Below are positions 22,601 through 33,600 of a stretch of DNA of 64,000 nucleotides, piece by piece. The stretch covers positions 10,432,694 to 10,496,693 of the forward strand of contig NC_052405.1 of NCBI RefSeq assembly GCF_009389715.1. The letters are read 5' to 3'. The DNA comes from Phoenix dactylifera. Lineage: Eukaryota; Streptophyta; Magnoliopsida; Arecales; Arecaceae. Every line of letters begins with the position of its first letter. Positions within the stretch are counted from its first letter, which is position 1. The notes beneath the pieces were generated by a model. The model was not told where the DNA came from. It saw nothing but the letters and a program-made list of their open reading frames with translations, and did no database searches. A program made the translations under genes and the position numbers.

Positions 22601-25600
22601 GACACATTGCAGGGGGAACGTGAAATTCAATTTTTACAGGTACATGGTAAGGGCTCTGGAAGCTGATTTTAAAAAGGTTGTTGGTATCAGGTAATCTTTT
22701 CTATTAAAATTGCCTCTGGTGGTATCTTTTATCTGCTTTTCTTTTAACTCCTTATTCCTTTCTTTTGCACAACACCCTCACACACACAAAGTAAAGAGGA
22801 AGAGAAAAAAAAAAGAAAAGAGGTTGTAGGATGTTGATATCACAGTAGAAATTGTCACCCGTGGCTGTAATCGATCATGATAATTAATTTGATCTTCAAC
22901 TTTTCTGACTTTTGCAGTTGGTATTTCTGGATTTTTGTGGTCATCTTCTTGATGCTGAATATTCATGGTGAGCCCAATCTCAAGCTTCTCGTTTCACAAA
23001 TTTGAATCAGAGCTGAACTGCACCCTTTTCCACCTAATATTCTTCATTTTCTACATAAGGCAATAAAATTCCTCTCCAGTATCTATAAAAAAAAAATGGA
23101 ATAAGGATTATTACATAGCAAATGCCTCAACCCCATAGACCAATTAAATTAATGTTTCAATTGATATTTTCAAAGCATATAATCAAAAATCAACCGGCAC
23201 AGCTTCTCTTCATATCATACTAAAATTATGATGCTTTTTTTTTGTTCTTTTACCAAATAAGTAGCTCAATTAATTTTTTTTTACAATTATGATGCGTAAC
23301 TAAATTTTTTTGTTCTCTTCATATCATACCATTCATATTCGTTGTCCCCTCAAACTGCATTATAGTATCTTTAAAGAGTCTTATAATTTACCATATTATT
23401 TGCCTTAAAAGTTTAGCTTCTTATTGGCCTAACATAAATTTACTTCGCGTGACCTACTATCTGGACTTTTTTAGATAGTTTAATGCACATGTTTCGAACA
23501 TTTGCGTTTGTAACATTGAGAAGTAAATTTGAAAGCTCCTTTTTCTTTAGTGCAAACAAAGTAACGTGCTTCAGAAAATCTAATGACATTAAATCGTCTC
23601 GAAGCACTATTGGAAGTCCCAATGAGACCTGCTATTCTGGATTTTTCCAAACTGTTGGAGTTGATTGGCCATTTGGCCCTTTCAGTCTCTCCAAATATTT
23701 CCTCATGACTTTATAGTTATTTCATTTCTAATTCTTTTGCAATTCATTACGTTTGTATAATATGTTGTATATTTTCTTTGTGCAGGGTGGCGCACATATT
23801 TTTATGTAGCTTTCGGTCCATTAGTTGTAAGTTTGTGCAACATTAGTTCTCCACCAAGCATGCCTCACAATAAAATTTCTCATTCTCAAGTTTCTCCTAT
23901 AGTTTGATTTTGTCAAGTGTTTTCTGTTAACTTCTTGGAACTGATGATTAACAATTTAGGTGGTGAACTATCCTGGTATTGTTTTTCTTATTTGAATTAA
24001 CAGTGTCATTGTTCTGGCTGAAGATTATGTACATTCAATTCTTTCACCTTGATATCATGATAATATGGTAATGATATAATCATATTATCTTAATCCTCTA
24101 TTGAAATATTTGGTCATGATGTAAAAATATTCACTCACTATAAAGAAAAATACATTTTTTTTGCAAAATTGTCCCGATATATTTGGAGACATTCAATTAA
24201 ACTAGAGAGATTTCTTACTATGCATGTGCATGCATGCAAGCATGCATGTGTTAAATAGAGTTCCTTTTGTTATTTTCCTAATAAACATATTGTGAGAACA
24301 CATCGCCTAAAACTTTGATCCTTCTCTACTTGTTCTTACTAGTATGAAACCATAGTTCAACTTCAACAACTTGGATGTTTTCTCTGTTCATGAAATGATT
24401 GTCTTCAAGTTACATATTCTTGGCATGAATGAAGCAGATATCATGGATGCCAAGAGTAATTCTGATAATCGAGCTTATTACTCTTATTTAAGAGAATGTA
24501 TCTAGATTTTTGTTTATTGCAGATGATATCTGTGAATCTATGAGATGGAGAATAGGATTGATTGAATAAAATTATTAAGAATAATTTTGAGGATAGAGGT
24601 CCAAAAATTAAAAGATTAATAAACACAATGTCTAAAATTCCAATCTAGTGGAAACAATTTGAAAGTCAGGCGAGTTGATAGAAATGAAATTCCACCATCT
24701 GGAAGCATCATTAGAAATATGAAATAAAGCAATGAAACATAGATGAATGCATATCTGAAATATCAGGAGTTGATGGATAATTCCATTGTGACCTAGGAAA
24801 AGTTCATGAGACACCATGGCTTGCATTTTATACGATCCAGAATGTTGGATGACAATAAAGGTCTAAGCACAAAGGACTGTAAAGATGACATGCAGAGGTT
24901 ATCATGGAAAAAACTCAGAGGATAAGGCAAGAACTAAATTATATGCATATAATTTGCACAAGTTGATAATGAATTGACTGAGATTTTATGTCTAATAAAA
25001 AGTGAGGAATGGGCATGTTAGAGTGAGCTGCACTGATTGTGGAGGCTAATAATGATTCAACCACACCATAAGTAGAGGTTAGTAAGAAACAAGAGGCAAG
25101 ACCTAAGCTAACACATGGAAGCTGTAAGAAAGAAGAGGTTAGTAACAGTTGACTGATTAAAACAATCCCAAATAATTAAGATATGGCTTGGTGATTATGA
25201 TTATCATTTTTTTCAAAATGGATTTCACATATTGGATTCTTTATGTTTGTTACAATATTACCACATGCATTATTGTAATTCATAAATGATATGGATGTTC
25301 GACACAGCATGTTGAGACAAAAAGGGATGAGTTTTGCCATGTTCTTCCACTGCAATTTATCCTAAATTCATTTAGTGAACATGTGTTCAAGCATTGTTCT
25401 CTGCATGTACGTGCGCACCTGCATCCAAAAAAAATATACAAGCATGTACTGTTAAGAGATGGACTTGCTAAAGCCTATAAGTTAATCTCTCCAGTCTCAT
25501 CAACTTGTTGCAGCTTCTACTGGCTGTGGGCACCAAGCTGGCGCATGTCATGACTCAGTTGGCCAAGGCAGTTGCTGAAAAGCATTCGGCCATAGAAGGA

Positions 25601-26989
25601 GATTTAGTTATCAAGCCTTCTGATAATCTGTTCTGGTTTCAGCGGCCTCGGCTCATACTCATCTTGATTCATTTTCTGCTCTTCCTGAATTCCCTTGAGA
25701 TTGCATTGTTCTTCTGGATATGGGTAGGCAGCCTATAAAAAAAGCCTCTGGATACCGTTCACCTGTTTATAGGGACTTCTAAGTCTGATGAACAGAATGA
25801 ACTATAGGTTCATGAAATATGGAACTTGTGTGAATGAATGCTCTCACACCAAGTGACTACCTTACAAAATCCAAATATTGAAAGTTCTTTAACTATTTTC
25901 GATTGTTTTAAACAGATGTTGAGTTTCCAAATTTTTATCTCAACTTGATAATGAATTCCTTTCTTCTTAACATTTTGAAATTATGTAAATCATTCAAGGT
26001 TTTTATAATTTATGACTTATTTATGTTTTGCGAGCATCAATCAATATTTCCCTTTGCAGGTGCTGATCAAGATTTTTAAGATATACCTTCAATGCTCCCT
26101 CCTTGATTATTATTTGCTTTTTTCTTCAATCCAAAATATCTCTTATGATTTTATCCTCAGTTTTCCAAGTTTCATGCTTTTCTTTGTGATCCTTTCCTGA
26201 ATCCCATCTCTGTGACTAGAATAGAGTTTGTTGTCTGCTGATGTTAATAAGATATGGAGGCATCTTCTATTTAGTAGGTGTTCTATTCCTTTAAAATTGA
26301 CTGAATGAACTTAGAAAGTTGTGGTTACATGCTGTGTTTTCCTATTGTTAACAAATAACTTGAAGCATTGATATGACGTTCTTAAACAGATCACTTTTGG
26401 TTTTGACTCCTGCATCAATGGAAGTGTAGGCTTCAACATCGCCAGACTTGTAATTGGGTAGCAATTTTCTTTATGCCTAGCAGCCAATTTTCTTGATCTA
26501 GTCATTTTACTGAAGTTCCAACGAACATATCTACACTCTGTAACTACTTCTTTTCGTTTTCGGGTAATGTTAGGGTGACTGTTCAGCTTCTCTGCAGCTA
26601 CAGCACCTTGCCACTCTATGCCATCATCACCCAGGTCAGTTGCCAATTGACACAAAGATCTACCTTTTCATGAAAACAAATTGAAGCACAGTGTACTGAC
26701 TATAGCTGCTTTTTACTGGATTGTAACTAAGATGGGGACTTCATTCAAAAAAGTGATATTTGATGAGCATATTCAAGAAGGCCTTGTAGGCTGGGCTCAG
26801 CAGGCAAAGATGAGGGTAGGGCAAAGAGCAGACAACTATCAGACTGGACCAAGCCATGTTGGACCAAAAGATGGGACTCTTGTGGCAGTTCAGACACCAG
26901 AGATATCTGACCAGGGAAAGTTTACAGTAGAAGAGGAGGCGAATGCTAGGCTTTTTAGGAGAAACACATCAAAAGCATCTATGCCATGA
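9639..26989 (+). CDS. MLO: MLO-like seven-transmembrane protein
   Basis: Fourteen exons: 9639-9767, 17877-17934, 18024-18205, 18797-18913, 19033-19087, 19721-19806, 22419-22493, 22602-22690, 22918-22967, 23786-23826, 25514-25723, 26390-26457, 26574-26634 and 26732-26989. All junctions are GT/AG, phases agree, and the sum is 1479 nt (492 aa plus stop). Family marks: TPTWIVAVV at the N-terminus, QKSLFDALQKIKEELML, HELHIFIFVLAVTHV, FHGIGKQF, VKQFYGSVTRSDY and EKHSAIEGDL. Seven hydrophobic segments lie near 18-40, 65-80, 135-158, 265-280, 285-303, 339-362 and 378-402. Cysteines in the first extracellular loop are present. A calmodulin-binding-type helix follows TM7 around Trp428. MLO proteins are plasma-membrane proteins, some now described as calcium channels, in powdery-mildew susceptibility, root or pollen signalling. 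The short tail lacks the [DE]F[ST]F peptide of mildew-related clades, so I assign no clade. Intron 1 is 8.1 kb because an LTR retrotransposon is inserted. Confidence 0.95.
11120..12281 (-). repeat. 3' LTR of the minus-strand retrotransposon (1162 bp)
   Basis: Left long terminal repeat on the plus strand. It starts TGTTG, ends CAACA, and is nearly identical to 14389-15516. It contains a minisatellite of TCTCGGCCTTCTGG-type units (about 11925-12046) and a tandem run of about 35-bp GATGAGCTCGAGAGCGGAAG units (about 12055-12225). The length difference of about 34 bp from the other LTR lies mainly in these arrays. Reading frames here are repeat translations. Confidence 0.95.
12460..12835. repeat. 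Tandem array of about 120-bp units inside the LTR element
   Basis: Three close copies and one diverged copy (starting about 12355) of a unit with CGACTGAAGACGCTTCTCTG, CGTTCTTTGGGGACGTCGGC and ATGTAAAGACATTAAAT. Spacing is about 110-120 bases. Minus-strand reading frames of 178-181 residues across this region are repeat translations in two different phases, which argues against selection for protein. The units sit next to the polypurine tract of the minus-strand element. Confidence 0.9.
12860..13340. repeat. Two further tandem arrays inside the LTR element
   Basis: At 12860-13160 about five copies of a roughly 53-bp unit contain GGAGCACGAGCCGAGCTCG and GGTCAGAGAGGACCGCTAAC. At 13165-13340 short units of about 17-20 bp with GGCATCCCGA or GGCATCCTGAC follow, arranged in a two-fold higher-order repeat. 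Long frames across them on both strands are artefacts. Confidence 0.9.
13824..14387 (-). pseudogene. Truncated gag of the LTR element, with internal duplication
   Basis: The frame starts a few bases inside the 5' LTR boundary. It encodes a proline-rich gag-type N-terminus with the helix motif EQFDALVQQVQALATAV. A second copy (VQLEHFDALVQQVQALA) occurs about 210 bases downstream in another frame. A tandem duplication followed by a frame change therefore broke the protein. No capsid, zinc knuckle or pol domain follows before the tandem arrays. It resembles N-termini of plant Ty3/gypsy gag. I regard it as non-functional. Confidence 0.7.
14389..15516 (-). repeat. 5' LTR of the minus-strand retrotransposon (1128 bp)
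   Basis: Right long terminal repeat on the plus strand, which is the 5' LTR of the minus-strand element. Its boundary with target copy CTTAT at 15517-15521 is clean. The internal minisatellites at about 15185-15321 and 15322-15455 have different copy numbers from the other LTR. Confidence 0.95.
15522..17876. other. Remainder of MLO intron 1, AT-rich with microsatellites
   Basis: Non-coding. A long (AT)n microsatellite occupies about 16601-16671 and a shorter one about 16893-16918. T- and A-rich runs surround them. The acceptor for exon 2 (ATGCAG before TATCTAAAA) is at 17876. Confidence 0.8.
18360..18610. repeat. GGTA/CCGGTA-rich dispersed repeat in MLO intron 3
   Basis: Dense in GGTAT, CCGGTATG and GTACCAGAAC words. 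Similar word content occurs at 19140-19310, 19520-19580, 42515-42690 and 48845-49000, all in introns. This suggests one short repeat family in diverged states. Boundaries are approximate. Confidence 0.55.
19140..19590. repeat. Composite CCGGTAC and TGCCAC/GTGGCATT repeat in MLO intron 5
   Basis: The outer parts (19140-19310 and 19520-19590) are rich in CCGGTAC, ACCGGTTCG and GGTACCG. The central part (19318-19500) is a run of palindromic TGCCAC-to-GTGGCATT modules like those at 9170-9360. An inverted arrangement of the outer parts suggests a foldback element. No clear target duplication was found. Confidence 0.6.
21230..21520 (+). pseudogene. LINE reverse-transcriptase zinc-finger relic in MLO intron 6
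   Basis: The frame around 21278-21520 reads CNLCCVEHESIDRIY followed by FGHKMWQKLCSW. This matches the plan of the zf-RVT domain found after plant LINE reverse transcriptases: a CxxC, a short acidic stretch, a His/Cys pair and an aromatic-rich end. The second His/Cys part is altered. No reverse transcriptase core was recognised upstream. Intron 6 is otherwise non-coding. Confidence 0.5.
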
Positions 26990-27823
26990 CCCACCATCTG
27001 AAACCTACCACCGTATCGTCTTACGATTTTTGAGTCAAATATCATGCTCATACTATCGAAGCATCCAAACAACCTTAACATGTATCATACTGCAGGTGTA
27101 TATTATGAGCTTCTGGAAGGGTTGATGATACATTATCAATGTCCTTGCATGTGAAGCATTAGGCCAATCTGCTGACATTGAAGGGATAACTGACAAAATG
27201 AATGGCAATTTCTCATCATTATTTTTATGCCATTTCAGATTAATGTTTTGCACTGCATCTGATGATGACAATTGTCCTTTTTCTTTTCTTACTCTTAACA
27301 TTTTGAAGGGTGACCTGTCTTGGACTTCCAGTGTTCAGGTAGCATGAATCATTGTCACTTGTTATGAACTAAAACTCATTGAAGTCTCTTCCATCATCTT
27401 TCTTAGTCTTGGGTTTTTGGCAGTCCCTTCATTACAGCTTTTCTAGTTGCATTGCTTGGCAAATATGTCAAGATTGCAGTACCTCAGGCCCAAAACTTTA
27501 CATCTTCAATCATTCCATATCATTGTTTCTGTAGCAAATTGCTTGACCCAGTCAAAAATCCAGATTGCACCCAGATAACTATCATCCTCACCATCATTGA
27601 CATTGTGATCTAATCAATGAATTTCCATCAAGAAGTAAGGTTCTCCATGGAAAACAATAATGCAGGATTCAGTTCTTCCACCTACCATAGCAACTTGTAT
27701 AGCAATGGTCTTGGTTTATGTAGTTCATCAATAATTGGATACTTGTACAAGGTGGCCAGAAGTTGAGGATCCCCTCTCCATTGAAAGCTGTGGAGACCCC
27801 TTCTGATCTTCAAGATCGAGACT
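26990..27823. other. Region downstream of MLO
   Basis: Probably contains the MLO 3' UTR followed by intergenic DNA. No further exon in frame with MLO and no other gene was recognised. Confidence 0.5.
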
Positions 27824-27828
27824 TATCA

Positions 27829-28343
27829 TGAAAGATCTAACATCGGCTAGACTCAATTTAGAGCCTGAGCATATGAGATGAATGTCTCCAAATCCTGCAA
27901 ACGCGTTTTGGGTGAAAAATAAAATCGGGGAGGGGCCTGAGCGGCGCGCGTTTAGGCCCTGAAACTGGACAATATTTGGCAGGGGAGCTCTGTGTTCCCT
28001 CCTCATGTGGCTCTCACGTGGACACTAGGTAACTCACGTGCCCTACGCAGGTGGAGGTGTGACATTTGGTATCAGAGCCGAGGACGGCTCTAGTCCGAGG
28101 GTGGATGAATGAAAGATCTCACATCGGCTAGACTCGTTTCAGAGCCTAGGCATATGAGGTAGGTGTTTCCATATCCTGCAGATGCATTTTGGATGGAAAA
28201 CAAAATCGGGGAGGGGTCTGAGCGGCGCGTGCGAGCCTCAGAATCGGACAATATCTGGCAGGGGAGTTCCGTGTTTCTCCCTCATGTGGCCTCCACGTGG
28301 GCACTGGGTGCCTCATGTGTCCCACGCAGGTAGGGGCGTAACA
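27829..28343 (+). mobile_element. Complete 515-bp miniature LTR element (TRIM/SMART type)
   Basis: Two direct repeats, 27829-28064 (236 bp) and 28110-28343 (234 bp), begin TGAAAGATCT and end ACA. They flank only 45 bp. That interior opens with TGGTATCAGAGCC (28067-28079), the standard primer-binding site for initiator-methionine tRNA, and ends in the purine-rich GAGGGTGGATGAA. A perfect 5-bp target duplication TATCA lies at 27824-27828 and 28344-28348. No coding capacity. The layout is that of terminal-repeat retrotransposons in miniature, and the interior is close to the smallest possible. The LTRs have diverged visibly, so it is older than the element in MLO intron 1. Confidence 0.95.
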
Positions 28344-28429
28344 TATCAAACTAGAAAATCAAACCTTTTTCAGGGTTGATGGGCTAATTCAATCCTCAGT
28401 TTTTAGGACAACCAATAAGAGGCAGAGGT

Positions 28430-29950
28430 AGCATTTTTTTTTTTTAGCGAAATGGCACGATTACATAGCCGTTGTATAGATACAACCACTAGCGTCTGAG
28501 TACAACAAATCATGCAACAAGGGGGCACTGGCATAAGGGACTTAGATCATCGACTTGATATAATTTGCCACATGAGAAGTTACCTAATATGCAGCACTGT
28601 TAGCCTCCTTATAAATATGGGTTACCTCAAGAAGCCTCAATATGGAGATCAAATTTTTAAAATCCTCCAAAGTAGGGTGGATGTCATTATGAGCGGTCAA
28701 TAATTCAGAAATCCAAGTAATGACTATTTTGGAATCCTCCAAAACAATATTAGGAGCTTTGAGAATTGAATTAGCATATAGCAAGCCTTCCCAGGCTTCC
28801 CTTAGCTTAGCTTTGCCAATGGCTTGAACAATCATAAAGATGACAGTTGATCCTGGATGACAAGCTCGGCATCGGCATATGTACCCTCATCCAAGGCACT
28901 CATCAAAGTTGATCTTACTGATGTTGAATAAGGAGGATTTCTAATATTTGAAACCGGTCTTGAAGCATGAATTAACACTGTCCTTAAGTGAATTTTGCCC
29001 CTACTATGTTGCTGTTGGTGATCCAGCAAATTCGCTCCAGGATACAACAAAACCGAAATAGAATCCTAGCCAGTAAAACTAGGATTCCCCAGAACAACGG
29101 AATGAAAGATTTTGTAGAAGAAGTTATTTTAATCTGTGAAGGATATTGGCAATTTATAACCCTGAAATAAACTCTGAACCAACATAACCTTTGGAATAGT
29201 GCATGTTCAAAACATAACTGCTAGTGCAGTTATTTTGTGCAAAATGGATAAAAACTACCGATATGAATTTTATTTTACACGTGCACCTGCCAAGTGCCAA
29301 GTGCCAATCTTTCATAATATAATATTGGCTTTCCCACCACAACTTTCCACCAAAAAGTTACTTTAACATGTGCAGGATATGAATGCTTATAAAGCTATCT
29401 AAAAAACTCTACACAAGCAATGTGTGACTAAAACCCCTCTCAACATTAGAAACTATTAAAGGAAGGAAACTTCCAACAAATGAAACCAATAGTTAGGAGC
29501 TCTTGGTGTACTGGTCCGCCTTAGAGGATGTAGCAAGTGCTGTAGAGGAAGCCTAATTGTTCTCATGTATCAAAGACCACCTAGCGACGTTTGCTTGGTG
29601 CGTTCATTGGCATGAGATTGAGCTCTCATGATGGTGGTCAAAGAATCATGTACACCTTCAACCATGCAACTATTCGAGTAAAGATCACCCTATTGACTTT
29701 TATCTTTACTCCAGGATTCCTCTTTTAAGTTATCCAAGTAGAATATCCAAGGAATGCAGTAGCGTAGTAATGAAGGATAACAAGACTAACCGATTCTTCG
29801 AACTCCGAGCAATAGTGACAACTGGGGCAAATATGCATTTCTCTATGGTCTAACATAGATTGCCATAAAAGGTGATTCGAAGCCACTTTCCACAGCAGAA
29901 GGAAAACTCTAAAATGGATACGCATCTTCCAAATTCAAGCAGTATTCAGA
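28430..29950 (-). pseudogene. LINE retrotransposon relic (zf-RVT and RNase H remnants)
   Basis: Reading the minus strand, about 29925-29725 encodes a zf-RVT-like segment (FLLLWKVASNHLLWQSML, then CPSCHYCSEFEESV). Further 3', about 29050-28584, an RNase H-like domain appears in two frames: TYADAELVIQDQLSSL, then EAWEGLLYANSIL, VLEDSKIVITWI and VTHIYKEANSAAY. The frame changes near 28835. A run of about 12 T on the plus strand at 28433-28445 fits the poly(A) tail at the element's 3' end. Reverse transcriptase and endonuclease were not found, so the copy is 5'-truncated and dead. Confidence 0.75.
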
Positions 29951-30635
29951 TAAGGCCACAATAGCTTCTCTTCCTTATAAAGATCTAAATTACAAACTAT
30001 CGTAAATTTAACATGATTTGTATCAATGCACCTTTATGCATTTGGATGCATAATAACTTTACAATTTTTGTGTCTAAGTGTTTATTAACAAATAGGATTG
30101 TCCACTTTTGAGTTATTCTAAATTTAAATTATTTGTCAATATTTTTTAGCTAGCAAGTCATCTATATGTGGCTTTTTTTTTTTTTTTGGCAAAAACCATG
30201 TAAAAGCTTAGACCACGTTAATTGAGAAATAAAAATGGGAATTGGTTTTTGATCCAGCCCACTTTGATAACTTCTATAGAAATGTTAATTTCCGAAGATT
30301 TTGAGTTCTCGTAAAAAAGGGATCAAATCATATCTAAGAGAGGACTTGGATATCATTTTCTCAGCTGCAAGCTATGTTCCTATTATTAGCGATACTACTA
30401 CACTGGTTATAATTATATTGGATTGTATATTGGACTATAATTATATTAAAATATTTTTCCCCTCTCCAGCATAATTCTATTAGATAATTTTTTAAGACTC
30501 TAGTTTGCACCGCACGGTGAAGTCGCACCCTGCGTCTTGGACTCCAAGGTGAAAGGGCCGGACTGCGCTCGACGCGAATCGAAGCCTCCCGAGGCCCGCC
30601 GGCGACCGTTTCCTCCTCGCTTCCATCCTCCACAC
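29951..30635. other. Intergenic/promoter region upstream of the DegP-like gene
   Basis: AT-rich to about 30480, then abruptly GC-rich. No gene or repeat was recognised apart from homopolymer runs. The GC-rich 5' flank from about 30490 probably holds the promoter and 5' UTR of the gene at 30636; some minus-strand frames there are composition artefacts. Confidence 0.5.
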
Positions 30636-33600
30636 ATGCTTCGCTTCCTCCTCACCCGGTCCGCCTTCAGGAAGCCTCGCCGGAGCGCCGCAGCCGGCCT
30701 CCTTGTCCTCGCCGCCGCAGCTGGCGGCGCCACCATCGCTTCCTCTTCCAATGATTACCCGCGTAACCTCTTCTTTCCCTTCATCTCTCCTTAAACCCTT
30801 TGAAAATCCCAACTTTAATTTCTCCTTTTCTTTCCCTTGCAGAAACAACTATCTCCGTCTCCTTCCCGTTCCGCCACTTCCTCTCATTGTCGACATCGGA
30901 ATTCTTCTCGAAAGAATTTAGCCTCCGATCTCTCTTCTCGAACCCTGACGGTGGTCATAATCTCTCGAATTCTTTTTGTTCTTTTTTTGTTTCTTAGTTC
31001 GAGAAAGAGAGTTCGCTGAATCGATTTTTTTTTTTTTTGTTTCTTTAGGGGCTTCTTTGCCGCATTTCGCTAGTTCTATTCCTTCAACAAATCCGGTTAT
31101 GGAAAATTCTGGAGAAAACGAGGATGATTCGAGGTGCTGCCGGGGTTGTTTGGGCCGGAATACGATCGTCAAGGCGGCGGCTGCTGCCGGTCCAGCTGTT
31201 GTTAATATATCCGTTACACAAGGTGAGGATGTTAGCATTTTCGTCGTTTTGGGTCAATCTTGATTTTTTTTTTTTTTGGTTAGATTTTCTAAGAACACTT
31301 TGAATGTTAATTTCGTGAAATTGTTGCTTAGGTATTCATGGGCTGATGCTTGGGAAGAGTATTGGGTCTGGAACAATTATAGATCCCGATGGAACGATCT
31401 TGACGTGCGCACATGTTGTGGTAGACCATCAAAGCACAAGAAAGGATTTTAGAGGGAGGGTTAGTGCTGGAGCAACAATTGTTTGTTTTGTTAAAAGCTT
31501 TTTGGCTTGTATAGCTTAACTAATAATAATTTTGATAATAGAAAATAATTTTCGTGATAGAAAGTATGATGATGTAGAACAAACTTGTGCATTTGTTATA
31601 ATAAAAGCATGAATGAAGAAGCAATTGAGTAGTGATGCTTTGTTGTTACATAAATATAGAAGAATTTAACTAAAACAAATAAGATTGTGTCAGTGAAATG
31701 TTGGGTTACAATTAAGATTAAATTGGATACCTTTAGCATCTATAATTTCCCTAAGAATTTACACTGATTGTTACCCATTTATGTTTACATATATAAACAT
31801 ATCATGTGGATTTTTAAATAGAATTGATTGAAATATTAGGCTTCATGTATGGCATTCTTAATATATGGTTTGTTTTCAAGGTAATCTAAAAGCAACAGCT
31901 TCAAATTTCAAAGTCATTTAAAAGCACAGTTTAGCAATCTTTTTCCGAGAACTGTACTTTCCAAAACCCTATTCTAGATAAATTTGGTCATCTTTTTGCA
32001 TCATGGTTCCATTCTTCAATAGCACTAGTGTTAGTTATCTACCTAATGGAACAAAGTATTGGTTAGCACATTCATGTATTAAGCTACTCAAATCCTCCTT
32101 TATATTAGAAAAGTAAGAGCATTGTTCGGAATTGTGGATTTTGTCATCTATATGTCGTACCTAAGTTATGCTTTTGCTTTTGATAATCACAACAGATTAG
32201 TGTCACTCTACAAGATGGTCGAGAATTTGAGGGCACTGTGGTTAACGTCGATTTACATTCTGATATTGCTTTGCTGAAGATCAAATCCAAAACTCCTTTA
32301 CCTACAGCAAAACTTGGGTTATCATCTAAGCTTCGTCCAGGTGACTGGGTTCTTGCTCTGGGATGCCCACTTTCTCTACAAAATACAATCACATCTGGCA
32401 TTGTAAGGTAATTCTCTTGGATAATTTTCTCTTAAGAGTTGTAAATTCTTGTCATGTGGAGTATGAAGTAATAATCTTATGGACATTGTGAAATAGAATT
32501 GCAAGCCCTTTGACTTATATTTTATCTGTCTTGGACCAATTATCCATCATTTGCCTTATGTTCTAATAATCTTTCCTGAGTAGGCAAGTTATATAACTTA
32601 ATGCTGATTGTTGGTCAAGGGATATGACTTCTTGCTTGTTTTTCTTCTTGTTTTATGTAGTTGTGTTGATCGTAAAAGCATAGATTTGGGTCTTGGAGGA
32701 ATTCGAAGGGAGTATTTGCAAACAGATTGTGCTATCAACCAGGCAAGCATATATTTCTTCTACGTTCTCTAACGAATTTCATACATCTAAATTTGTATTA
32801 GTATTTCATATCTTTTTATGATTTTCCTTTGTTGAAGGCCTTTGGTTTTAGCTCTAATATTTGGCTTATTGTACCTTTTACATTACCAGATAAACTATCA
32901 AGTGATTTTGTTGCATTGACCTAGCTTACGTTAGTATATATTTCCGTAGTGTGGGGCATGATGGTATTTTTTGCCTTGATGATAGGTATTGTTGTGAAGG
33001 AAAGAGATATGCGTGAAACCATGAGGGGGGTGTTCAGTTACTGGTTGATCATCCTAAGATTAAGGGTGATGTGAGTAGAGGTGATGAGATCACCGCATTT
33101 GATCATACCATGGTGAACCAATATGGTAGTGATCCCAAATCACTCCCACCCCTCAAATCACTGCCCATCCCAGTAATGGAAAATTTGTCCTTGAGGTTGG
33201 GTATCCAAGATCATCCTATGACAGTACTCTTGAGCTAAAATTTGAAGACAAAAATGCCCCTCTATTTAGTAAAAAAAATTAGTATATCAATATACCTAAT
33301 ATATTATAGCAATATTATATATTATATTATATTTATATTTATATTACATATATTGTATTTATGATATATATTTTATTATAATATATTATTCGTTCATATT
33401 ATTATCCAATTATAATTTTAAATTATAATAGAAATATACTATTGTACTTTATGTTTATATTATAAATGTATCTAATATATTTCTCTTATTTTCCTTCTTT
33501 TCGTAATCAAAATAAATATTAGTATTAAAATAATAATAAATTATAAGTATAAATAAAAATATTAACTCTATAATAATGATCAATATATTTTTATAAGATT

